Assembly (NCBI GenBank): GCA_003567115.1
Contig: PXAP01000363.1
Coordinates: 1 to 8,865 of the forward strand
Source: Bacteroidota bacterium
GTDB taxonomy: Bacteria > Bacteroidota > Bacteroidia > Bacteroidales > PUMT01
DNA: 8,865 bases
Reading direction: 5' to 3'
Part shown: positions 1 through 6,674 of the stretch, one piece after another
Numbering within the stretch: the first letter of the stretch is position 1
Layout of the letters: every line of letters starts with the position of its first letter
Notes under the pieces: generated by a model
The model's input: the letters and a program-made list of their open reading frames with translations, nothing else
Told to the model about the DNA's origin: nothing
Databases searched by the model: none
Translations under genes and position numbers: made by a program

Positions 1-24
1 ATAAAGGGTGAAATTTCTGTGTGA
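1..24 (+). CDS. thyA: C-terminal end of an upstream gene, probably thymidylate synthase (partial)
   Basis: Reading frame 1 is open from the window edge and encodes I-K-G-E-I-S-V followed by TGA at 22-24; the other two forward frames stop within the first 11 bases. Thymidylate synthases typically end in a short tail of the form I-K-x-x-x-A/S-V/I (the human enzyme ends IKMEMAV), and thyA commonly lies directly upstream of folA in many bacteria. ThyA makes dTMP from dUMP and releases the dihydrofolate that FolA recycles. Only seven residues are visible, so the call rests on the tail pattern and the position 42 bases before folA. It could be the end of another gene, or chance. Confidence 0.5.
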   Translation: MKGEISV

Positions 25-66
25 CCGGATGAAAAAATTTGCTTTACTTTAACAAATCTCCGGGCT

Positions 67-603
67 ATGATATCAATTATTGTGGCAATGGGACGCAACA
101 GGGTAATTGGTAAAGATAATGACCTTATCTGGCACCTTCCGGCCGACCTGAATCATTTCAAGAAAATTACCATGGGGAAGCCGGTTATTATGGGCAGAAA
201 GACCTTTGAATCGATGGGCAGGCCCCTGCCCGGCCGCATCAATGTTGTCGTTACCCGGAACCGCCAATTCAATGCTCCCGCCTGCCTGCCGGCCAACTCG
301 CTTGAAAAGGCACTTGAGCTGGTTTCAGAAGGAAAATCACCGGTGAGGGCTCCCGGAGATAATTCAGCAACCGGGACCTCCGGGGAAAAGGAGATATTTA
401 TAGCCGGCGGGGCCGAGATATACAGGCAGGCGATCCCCCTTGCCGACAGGATGTATATTACCATAGTGGACCATGAGTTTGAAGGCGACACCTTCTTCCC
501 AGAATTTACTGCCGGGAATTGGAAGATGGTTGAAGAGAAAAAGCACCCTGCCGATAAACGGAACAAATACCCGATGCTTTTCCGCACCTATGTACGGGTC
601 TGA
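67..603 (+). CDS. folA: Dihydrofolate reductase
   Basis: This cytoplasmic enzyme reduces 7,8-dihydrofolate to tetrahydrofolate with NADPH. The 178-residue product starts MISIIVAMGRNRVIG, the usual first strand. It carries W22 and the substrate-protonating acidic residue D27 in IWHLPADL, the NADPH-binding stretch MGRKTFESMGRPLPGR (42-57) with R57 for the folate glutamate, the second cofactor motif IAGGAEIY (112-119) and GDTFFPEF (140-147). The family is usually about 160 residues; the extra length is a Gly/Ser/Pro-rich insertion at roughly 88-108, between the strand after the NADPH loop and the GGAEIY strand. The ATG at 67 gives the expected N-terminus, and no strong Shine-Dalgarno sequence precedes it. 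It probably shares a transcript with the gene ending at 24. It converges on the histidine kinase gene. Confidence 0.97.
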   Translation: MISIIVAMGRNRVIGKDNDLIWHLPADLNHFKKITMGKPVIMGRKTFESMGRPLPGRINVVVTRNRQFNAPACLPANSLEKALELVSEGKSPVRAPGDNSATGTSGEKEIFIAGGAEIYRQAIPLADRMYITIVDHEFEGDTFFPEFTAGNWKMVEEKKHPADKRNKYPMLFRTYVRV

Positions 604-610
604 AAGTCAG

Positions 611-621
611 CCGGTGACCGG
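611..621 (+). terminator. Short palindrome after folA, possible weak terminator
   Basis: CCGG-TGA-CCGG lies 7 bases after the folA stop codon. In RNA the stem can extend by a G-U and an A-U pair, giving about 6 pairs. Only TTAATTG follows, not a T-run; a run of nine T occurs later at 677-685 without an adjoining stem. It sits in the right place for the end of the folA transcript, but it is not a textbook intrinsic terminator. Confidence 0.25.
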
Positions 622-724
622 TTAATTGATGCTGCCTGCCACCCTGCTGCAAATAATTTCCTGTCCTTTCTTGTTATTTTTTTTTGCTCCTGCCAACCCC
701 GCTAAAAGCAGAAAAACACAGTTA

Positions 725-2608
725 CTACGGATTAAGATATTTACCGAGCATACCGAACAACTCATCATGTCCGACAGGCTTTGCCAGATAATCGGTGAAT
801 CCGGCCTCCCTGAACTTTTTGATATCCTCAGGCATCACATAGGCAGTTTGTGCAATCACCGGTATCGAGGGATTCTTTGCCCGGAGGTTTTTTAAAACTT
901 CATACCCGTCCATTTCAGGCAGGCGGATATCCAGAAGCACCAGATCAACATTCTCCTTGTCAAATTCTTTTACTGCCTCACTTCCGTTTTTGGCAACCAA
1001 CACGGTGGCACCGGTTTTTTTCAGCAGATAATTAATTATTTCCAGGGAAAAAAGATCATCTTCTACAATCATGATTTTTCCCCCTTTAAGTTCCGGTATG
1101 CCGTTTTTCCGGGGAATTTTTCTTTCCGTTTCCGGAACTTTCTGGTCTTCAGCTTGATTTAAAGGTATGGTAAAATAAAAGGTTGACCCTTCCCCCCTTT
1201 CAGATTCCACCCGGATCTCTCCGCCAAGCAATTCAACATAAGCTTTCGATATCGGCAATCCCAGTCCCGAGCCCTCCAAAAATCTGGCATCATCGGTTTC
1301 CACCCGTTCAAAGCGGTTAAAGATCCTTTTTTGCAGGTTTTGCGGCACCCCGATACCTGTATCGCTGACATAAAATTCAAGAAAAACGCCTTTATGAGTG
1401 CACCCCACTTCAACTTTCCCTTTACCGGTGAACTTAATGGCATTCTTTATCAGGTTGGTCAGAATGGAATCGAGCTTTGTATGGTCTGTTTTTAAATCAG
1501 CATAGCGGGAAGGTACAGGCTCCTTTAAGATCAACTGCAGCTTTTTTTGTTCAGCCCAGTGCCTGTATAAAGCTACAATATCTTCAAGCCGCCGGTTCAG
1601 ATCTGCTTCAGAAATATCCATTTTAACCTGGCCGGTTTCTATCTTTGCAACATCAATCAAATTGTTCACGGTATCAAGCATACGCCTGCCGCTTTTTTCT
1701 ATTTTGTCTATAAACTCTTTCTGCATCTTACCGGCCAGCCCGGGCTCTTTGAGTATTTCGGCAAAGCCCATAATAGCGTTCATGGGGGTTCGGATCTCAT
1801 GACTCATGTTGGCCAGGAAGGCCGTTTTCAGACGGTCGTTCTCTTCGGCTTTCTCCTTGGCCTGTATCAGGTGCTCAACCATCATCTTACTTCCGGTGAT
1901 GTCTTCGCTTACCGAAACAAAGTTGACAATCTCCCCCTGTTGATTGAAAATGGGTGAAATAGATGCTTCTTCCCAGTATATTTCCCCGTTTTTCTTTTTA
2001 TTCTTTAACTCACCAGACCAATTCCTGCCAGAAAGGATGGCGGCCCACAGTTCTTTATAAAATTCACGGGAATGACTCCCTGATTTTAAAACCCTCATGG
2101 TCTTTCCTGTTATCTCTTCCCGGGAATACCCTGTTGTTTTTTCAAATGCCGGGTTTACGTATTCTATATGCCCGTCAATGTCAGTAATTGCAATAGAAAC
2201 AGGGCTTTGTTCTACAGAGCGGCTAAGGAGCTTAAGTTGTTTTTCAGTGATTATGCTTTCGGTTATATCATGTACAAAAACCACACAACCAGATTTACCT
2301 TTAAAGGTAAGAGGTTTGCCCGTACCCTTAACCCATATTTCATTGCCTTTTACCCCGATGATTTTATGTTCAGGTAATGCCTTTTCCTGTATACGGCCTT
2401 CAGTTAAGGCCTGTATCCACTTACCAACGATATCCTGATAGTCAGGATGAACCTGTCCCATAAATGGTTTGCCAATCAGATCTTCAGGGTTTCTTATTCC
2501 CATCAGCCGGCAGGCAGCCGGGTTCAACCAGGCAAATTTACCTGCGGTCTGAATAATAATGGGATCGGGCGCACCCTCCACAATGCTGTGAAAAACTTCG
2601 CTGTCCAT
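725..2608 (-). CDS. Soluble PAS-PAS hybrid sensor histidine kinase with C-terminal receiver domain
   Basis: The 627-residue protein autophosphorylates on histidine in response to an unknown signal and passes the phosphate to its own receiver domain. Domains in order: PAS (about 1-118), PAS/PAC (about 125-245; VNPAFEKTTGYSREEITGK and the PAC end VSVSEDITGSK), HisKA with phosphoacceptor H270 in FLANMSHEIRTPMN, and HATPase_c with N-box NLIKNAIKFT (N389), G1 box DTGIG (416-420) and G2 box GSGLGL (446-451). The receiver domain (about 511-625) has acidic E516/D517/D518, phosphoacceptor D560, T588 and K610. All catalytic residues are present. There is no signal peptide or membrane segment, so it should be cytoplasmic. 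There is no HPt or DNA-binding domain and no neighbouring response regulator, so its downstream partner lies elsewhere. The start at 2608 gives a complete first PAS; the stop is TAG. Confidence 0.95.
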   Translation of the reverse strand: MDSEVFHSIVEGAPDPIIIQTAGKFAWLNPAACRLMGIRNPEDLIGKPFMGQVHPDYQDIVGKWIQALTEGRIQEKALPEHKIIGVKGNEIWVKGTGKPLTFKGKSGCVVFVHDITESIITEKQLKLLSRSVEQSPVSIAITDIDGHIEYVNPAFEKTTGYSREEITGKTMRVLKSGSHSREFYKELWAAILSGRNWSGELKNKKKNGEIYWEEASISPIFNQQGEIVNFVSVSEDITGSKMMVEHLIQAKEKAEENDRLKTAFLANMSHEIRTPMNAIMGFAEILKEPGLAGKMQKEFIDKIEKSGRRMLDTVNNLIDVAKIETGQVKMDISEADLNRRLEDIVALYRHWAEQKKLQLILKEPVPSRYADLKTDHTKLDSILTNLIKNAIKFTGKGKVEVGCTHKGVFLEFYVSDTGIGVPQNLQKRIFNRFERVETDDARFLEGSGLGLPISKAYVELLGGEIRVESERGEGSTFYFTIPLNQAEDQKVPETERKIPRKNGIPELKGGKIMIVEDDLFSLEIINYLLKKTGATVLVAKNGSEAVKEFDKENVDLVLLDIRLPEMDGYEVLKNLRAKNPSIPVIAQTAYVMPEDIKKFREAGFTDYLAKPVGHDELFGMLGKYLNP

Positions 2609-2974
2609 ATTAATTTCATTTTTCCCTTACTAATTCAGCAAATTTTTGCATTACATCAAATATGTGTCATATAGTCAGGCCGGATGAAACAACTTCACCG
2701 TAAATTCATATAATATTTTTTTTACCCCAAAGCAGAGCTCCGGGAAATTCTTTTTAGTAAAAAATTCGCTAAAATCGGACTATCCACCACCAGAGGTGGC
2801 TTTAACCCCGATTTTTGCTTCGCACCGCGAATTTTTTCAGCACACATGCCTTTCTGGCAAAGCCCCGCCAGGACATTACCGCGCCTGTAAGACACTTATT
2901 TTTAGTTAAATTAAAAAGACCGCAATTTGTTATCTGTCAGCACCCCAACAGGGGTAAATTAATCAGCAAAAGCA
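2609..2974. other. 366-base intergenic region between the KamA-like and kinase genes
   Basis: No credible coding sequence was seen here. It holds the nested inverted repeat at 2759-2837 (listed separately). It also has a small hairpin ACCCC-TGTT-GGGGT on the minus strand (2955-2942), about 20 bases after the KamA-like stop and not followed by a T-run, and a CTGGC/GCCAG repeat near 2854-2872. Between the repeat and the kinase start, the minus strand is AT-rich and contains CATATTTG (2664-2657), one base off the Bacteroidota -7 consensus, but no well-spaced -33 element. The kinase is therefore likely transcribed from its own promoter within 2609-2758, which I cannot place precisely. Confidence 0.5.
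2759..2837. repeat. Nested inverted repeat (REP/MITE-like element or bidirectional terminator)
   Basis: Three inverted-repeat arms are stacked around one centre. The outer arm AAAAAATTCGC (2759-2769) pairs perfectly with GCGAATTTTTT (2827-2837), 11 of 11 bases. The middle arm AAAATCGG (2771-2778) pairs with CCGATTTT (2808-2815). The inner arm CCACC (2787-2791) pairs with GGTGG (2795-2799) across a 3-base loop. The right half also contains its own small hairpin TTCGC-ACC-GCGAA (2819-2831). With A-runs at one end and T-runs at the other, it could stop transcription in both directions. The multi-tier symmetry equally suits a dispersed REP or miniature inverted-repeat element. No target-site duplication is evident next to the arms. 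Confidence 0.75.
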
Positions 2975-4942
2975 CTAATAGTAATACCAGATGGTGCGAT
3001 AATCACCAATGTTCTCTCCCCGGGCAGACAACTCCTTCAGGTAGGAGTATATTGGCACGTCAACATAGTTATAGGGAGGAACGGGTGTTATGTTCTTCTC
3101 CCAGGGATGAAATTCATATACCCTGGAACCATCGGGCATTATCATAACCACCCGGTGATCCTGCCATGCCCTGAGGTGATTTTTTCCCAGCCTGGGAACA
3201 TTGAATACCGGCTCGTCAGTACGGTCCAGTCCGGGAAGCAGCCTTGCCTCCTCCTTCCTCTCCTGCAATATGCGCGCTATGGGAACCATATAGCGGCGGG
3301 TCTCTTCCTTGCCCTTCATGTTGAAGGTGTAGTAGGGGTCAACACCTATACTCTTCAGATCCAGTCTCAGCTTGACAGATTCAAAACGCCTGGAGTTCTC
3401 GATGGTAAACACCTCCTGGTTATAAACACCAATTCCGGCCTTCCGTATCATTTCAACTGCTGCGGCAGCCTCAGGGGTTATCTCGTAAGAATGCTCAAAA
3501 TGGGTGACTATTGATATCTGTCGCCTGCCCGGAACATTAAACCGCTCAAGTATGGAGACAAGATTTTTTTTCCACCTCATGGGCAGCACTACGGGGGTAC
3601 GTGTACCAAAGCGCACCCGGTAGACATGATCCTTCAGGGCTAACTTCTCAAGAATTTTCTCAATCATCCCGTCATCCATTATCATGGGATCGCCGCCGGT
3701 AATAAGTACGTCTCCCACACTCTTGTGCTCATCCAGCCAGTCCAGGGCCTGGTTTATCATACTGGCAGGAGCCTGGGCATCGGGGTCCATGCATTCGTCT
3801 ATCTCCCAGTTGCGCTGGCAATAAACGCATATCTGCGAACATGTGTTATACGGTTTTATTATGCATATGCCGGGATAACGGCGGGTAATAAGCCCGGCCG
3901 GGGAGGTGTCATGCTCTCCCATGAAATCAAAACGCATTTCCCTTTCATCTCTGCTCTCAGCCATCATATCTACATATTCAGGGGGAGGAATGACCTGTGC
4001 CCTGACTGCATGGTCATAGCCGATGGATAACTGCCTGTCGATAAGGGAAAGGTAAAACGGAGTGATGCCAAACGGGATCTTGTTCCTGACAGCCTTTGCC
4101 ACAGCCTCCTTCTGTTTTTCAGGGAGCTCGATAAGCTCAAGGAGGGGCTTTTCATCCTTTATAACATTCTTCAGGTGCCAGCGGTAATCATACCAGTCCT
4201 CCTGACTACCCCCGAAATAACTTAGAATTCTTTTTCTGTTATCCTCTCTCCACCCTATCACATTGCTGTCCAGTCCGCTGGGAAATTTCCTTAAATGCTT
4301 CCTCATACTGGTGCCGATCTCGTCAAGGGCACGGGTACGGGCATCTGAGGCCTCCCCTCCCTCCATGGTGATAAAGTCGGGTACCTCTTTTTTTGTCCCC
4401 TCCGGTTCATAATAAATATTTGCCCTGCCTGCCACACCCCTGAAAAGGCTTATGAACTCCATCAGGAAAGCTATATCCACTTTCTCATCCGCTTTTTCCA
4501 TACCACCTGCCAGCTCCCAGAGTATTTTAAGTGCAGAAGTCCCGGTGCGCTTCTCGTTTACCGGTCCCAGTATGCTGCGGAAAACCCTTATACATTCCCT
4601 TACGGTTGATTTTTCAAGTTGATGTAAATCGTTGTCAACATCAAACAGCCTTCTCTCGGTCGTATCAAGATATCTGTAAACGGATTCCCTGGCAGACTCA
4701 ATATCGGATGCAGCCCTGAGCAGTTCATATATCTCCCGGTTCGATTCCCAAAGCCTCTCTATACAGCTATGTCGGTCATCTTCAGACCCGCTTTTATCCG
4801 TCTCCGGGGGACCGGCAAAAATATCGTCCACTATGGTGTAATGGTTATAGGGCCCGTCACCGGATCGTTTGCTGAATTGATCCTTTTCAGGGGCCTTTGC
4901 TGATTTACCTGTATTTTTTCTTTCGGATTCCTGTTTTTGCAT
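2975..4942 (-). CDS. KamA-family radical SAM aminomutase-like enzyme with long N-terminal extension
   Basis: This is a 655-residue homologue of lysine 2,3-aminomutase, a PLP- and SAM-dependent family that moves an amino group from carbon 2 to carbon 3 of an amino acid. Visible features are the 4Fe-4S motif C368-x3-C372-x2-C375, the SAM-site motif GGDP (416-419), R377 two residues after the last cluster cysteine (the position of the carboxylate-binding Arg134 in the clostridial enzyme), and a candidate PLP lysine K587 in NVPRLGK. Homology to LAM begins near residue 248 (DDWYDYRWHLKNVI-like, FGITPFYLSLID); residues 1-247 are charged, mostly helical-looking, and I do not recognise them. The lysine side-chain aspartates of LAM appear replaced by K543 and N581, so lysine is unlikely to be the substrate. 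No cysteines follow C384, so the C-terminal zinc site of LAM is absent. The gene lies 61 bases downstream of the lipoprotein gene and ends in TAG. Confidence 0.9.
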   Translation of the reverse strand: MQKQESERKNTGKSAKAPEKDQFSKRSGDGPYNHYTIVDDIFAGPPETDKSGSEDDRHSCIERLWESNREIYELLRAASDIESARESVYRYLDTTERRLFDVDNDLHQLEKSTVRECIRVFRSILGPVNEKRTGTSALKILWELAGGMEKADEKVDIAFLMEFISLFRGVAGRANIYYEPEGTKKEVPDFITMEGGEASDARTRALDEIGTSMRKHLRKFPSGLDSNVIGWREDNRKRILSYFGGSQEDWYDYRWHLKNVIKDEKPLLELIELPEKQKEAVAKAVRNKIPFGITPFYLSLIDRQLSIGYDHAVRAQVIPPPEYVDMMAESRDEREMRFDFMGEHDTSPAGLITRRYPGICIIKPYNTCSQICVYCQRNWEIDECMDPDAQAPASMINQALDWLDEHKSVGDVLITGGDPMIMDDGMIEKILEKLALKDHVYRVRFGTRTPVVLPMRWKKNLVSILERFNVPGRRQISIVTHFEHSYEITPEAAAAVEMIRKAGIGVYNQEVFTIENSRRFESVKLRLDLKSIGVDPYYTFNMKGKEETRRYMVPIARILQERKEEARLLPGLDRTDEPVFNVPRLGKNHLRAWQDHRVVMIMPDGSRVYEFHPWEKNITPVPPYNYVDVPIYSYLKELSARGENIGDYRTIWYYY

Positions 4943-5003
4943 AATTCCAAATATTTATTGTTCTATACCATCCGGGCAGCCGTTGGCCAGGTTTGCCGGT
5001 TTC

Positions 5004-6434
5004 CTACCTCAGGCGTCTGGATAATAATCTGTTGAGCGCTCTTATGCGGGTTGGCTCGTCGATAAACCTCTTGTCACTGTCGAGTAATATCATGGTAGGG
5101 GTGCCGACAAGTCTGTAATCGGTGACAACGGGACACTCCCATCTCTGCAGTGAGCTGTAGTTGATCCAGTCATATCCTCCCCTGTTTAAATGATCAATCC
5201 ACATCTGCCTGTCATCTTCTATCCCTATGGCAACTACTTCCAAAAATCCCTCCTGGCTGTTCGTGTAGTCAAGGTAAAGCTCGTAGAGGTCATCCATAAC
5301 ATCCTCACAATATGGACACCAGCTTCCCCAGAAAAACACAACGGTATATTCTGCACGGATATCATAAAGGTCTACCATCCGACCGTCAAGAGCCTCAAAG
5401 CTGAAGCCCGGCACCGGGTCACCCTCTTTCAGATCCTCTACCGATGCAAGCGAAAGATGATCCAGAAGCACTCCTTCCTCAAAGCAGATATTGCCAAGGA
5501 GGTAACGCCCGGTCAGGTGCTCAGAAACAAGCTCCATGTCCAAACTGTCAAAGCCGTTGATCAGGTACTCAAGAACATAATAATAAACAGCCTCATTTTC
5601 AATGGCGTGCTGCATTATAACATCAATGGCATCTATCATCTCCTCCTGCTCATCATCATTATCACCCGCATAGAGTGCAAGATAACGCATGATCTTACGG
5701 GGTATGAGATCAGTGCGTAAAAGCACAGGATCGGCAAACTGACCCTGGCAAAAAAATTCTTTTTTCAGCCTGTCCGAACTATCCTGGTCTGCCGGAGAGC
5801 CGATAACGGGTATTTTATGGAACCGGACGATACTCCCCAGAATGGTACCATGGTTCCTTTTAACCAGGTTGTCTATATAGTTTACCCTGCGGTTCTGCAC
5901 CCTTCGGTACTGCCGTTCCAGTCTCCGATAAAAACTGTCATCAGCCGGATAATTGACCAGGGCGGAACTGAGAGTACTCACTTTCCGGTCATAATCATCC
6001 ATGACCCGTAAAAACTGGTAATACAACCTGTTTTCCTCCGAAAGGATAATCTCCATGCTGTCCACAGGTTGGACATAGTGTGTACGAAATACCACAGTGC
6101 TGCCGTTCCAGATAAGATCAAATCTCTGCCGGTGCCGGTCATATTGACCTTCCGAACTGCTTTTACCCATGGCAATCCGGTACAAGCCATGCTCCCTTCC
6201 GGGGGAAATTACAAATTCAAAACTGCCATCCGGTTCCGCCATGGCAGAATCTATCAGATTGACCTGATCGCCGTACAGTTCGTAAAGCAGAATCGTCCTG
6301 CCCGGCAACCCGGCAACCTTTCCATATATCCGGTTCTCCTCATAATTATCGTGGTAATTTTCCCCATTGGCAATATCGTTGCCGGCACAGGAAAAAACAA
6401 GTATCATGAAAAATAGAACCAAAGAAACCATCAT
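5004..6434 (-). CDS. TlpA-like thioredoxin-fold lipoprotein with DUF4369-type N-terminal domain
   Basis: The 476-residue product begins with a hydrophobic signal (MMVSLVLFFMILVFSC) ending in a lipobox-like V-F-S-C, with C16 as the likely lipidated cysteine; F at the -2 position is not typical. Residues about 36-120 look like the DUF4369 beta domain (YGKVAGLPGRTILLYELYGD). Residues about 130-330 are mostly helical and charged. The C-terminus (about 335-476) is an AhpC/TSA-thioredoxin fold with the redox motif W372-CPYC (C373, C376) and the cis-proline loop GTPT (P446). Such proteins act as thiol-disulfide oxidoreductases in the periplasm, anchored to a membrane; the natural partner is unknown. 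The tandem ATG at 6434 is the first in-frame start. It is divergent from the DUF2723 gene and may be co-transcribed with the KamA-like gene. Confidence 0.9.
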   Translation of the reverse strand: MMVSLVLFFMILVFSCAGNDIANGENYHDNYEENRIYGKVAGLPGRTILLYELYGDQVNLIDSAMAEPDGSFEFVISPGREHGLYRIAMGKSSSEGQYDRHRQRFDLIWNGSTVVFRTHYVQPVDSMEIILSEENRLYYQFLRVMDDYDRKVSTLSSALVNYPADDSFYRRLERQYRRVQNRRVNYIDNLVKRNHGTILGSIVRFHKIPVIGSPADQDSSDRLKKEFFCQGQFADPVLLRTDLIPRKIMRYLALYAGDNDDEQEEMIDAIDVIMQHAIENEAVYYYVLEYLINGFDSLDMELVSEHLTGRYLLGNICFEEGVLLDHLSLASVEDLKEGDPVPGFSFEALDGRMVDLYDIRAEYTVVFFWGSWCPYCEDVMDDLYELYLDYTNSQEGFLEVVAIGIEDDRQMWIDHLNRGGYDWINYSSLQRWECPVVTDYRLVGTPTMILLDSDKRFIDEPTRIRALNRLLSRRLR

Positions 6435-6530
6435 ATTTTCATTGATCTGCAGGTTTTATTTCATCTACATGCGAATTTACAATAATTATACCGAAATCAG
6501 AAGCACCGGTTATTTTATATAAATGCTATG

Positions 6531-6545
6531 ACAATTTTTAATTGT
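6531..6545. promoter_or_regulatory. Perfect 6-base inverted repeat in the divergent promoter region
   Basis: ACAATT-TTT-AATTGT is a perfect inverted repeat lying 8 bases upstream of the putative -7 box at 6554, where a repressor or activator could bind. It sits in very AT-rich DNA, so chance is a real alternative. Confidence 0.25.
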
Positions 6546-6553
6546 AAAAGTTA

Positions 6554-6561
6554 TATTTTTG
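6554..6561 (+). promoter_or_regulatory. Candidate Bacteroidota -7 promoter element for the DUF2723 gene
   Basis: TATTTTTG matches the phylum's primary sigma factor -7 consensus TAnnTTTG at every fixed position and would give a leader of roughly 105 bases before the ATG at 6675. No good TTTG-type -33 element is seen at the expected 19-21 base spacing, and the region is AT-rich, so this is only a candidate. Confidence 0.35.
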
Positions 6562-6674
6562 CCACTGGAGAGAATTAATTATAAACAAGAGAGGTTTTTA
6601 TCCTTACGAAAAAGCGGGAATAAAAAATAAATATAAGGCCAGACACTTTACTATCAACCGAATGACATTATATT

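Noticed and set aside
677..685. Run of nine T between folA and the kinase gene as an intrinsic terminator
   Set aside because: No stem of useful length directly precedes it on either strand, so a terminator cannot be supported there.
2532..2625. Out-of-frame ATG (2619) with an upstream purine-rich AAGGGAAAA, opening a short overlapping frame before the kinase start
   Set aside because: It gives only about 31 codons and ends inside the kinase PAS domain. It could be a leader peptide, but nothing beyond the purine-rich stretch supports that.
2815..3147. 110-codon plus-strand open frame starting inside the nested inverted repeat
   Set aside because: It runs antisense into the conserved C-terminus of the KamA-like gene, has a composition without domain signal, and its first part is intergenic repeat sequence.
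5190..5720. 176-codon plus-strand open frame
   Set aside because: It lies entirely antisense to the thioredoxin-fold lipoprotein gene, including its CPYC motif. The translation has no domain features.
725..6434. All three minus-strand genes end in TAG, raising stop-codon recoding
   Set aside because: Each protein ends at the expected domain boundary without conserved sequence beyond the TAG. Three TAG stops are unremarkable.
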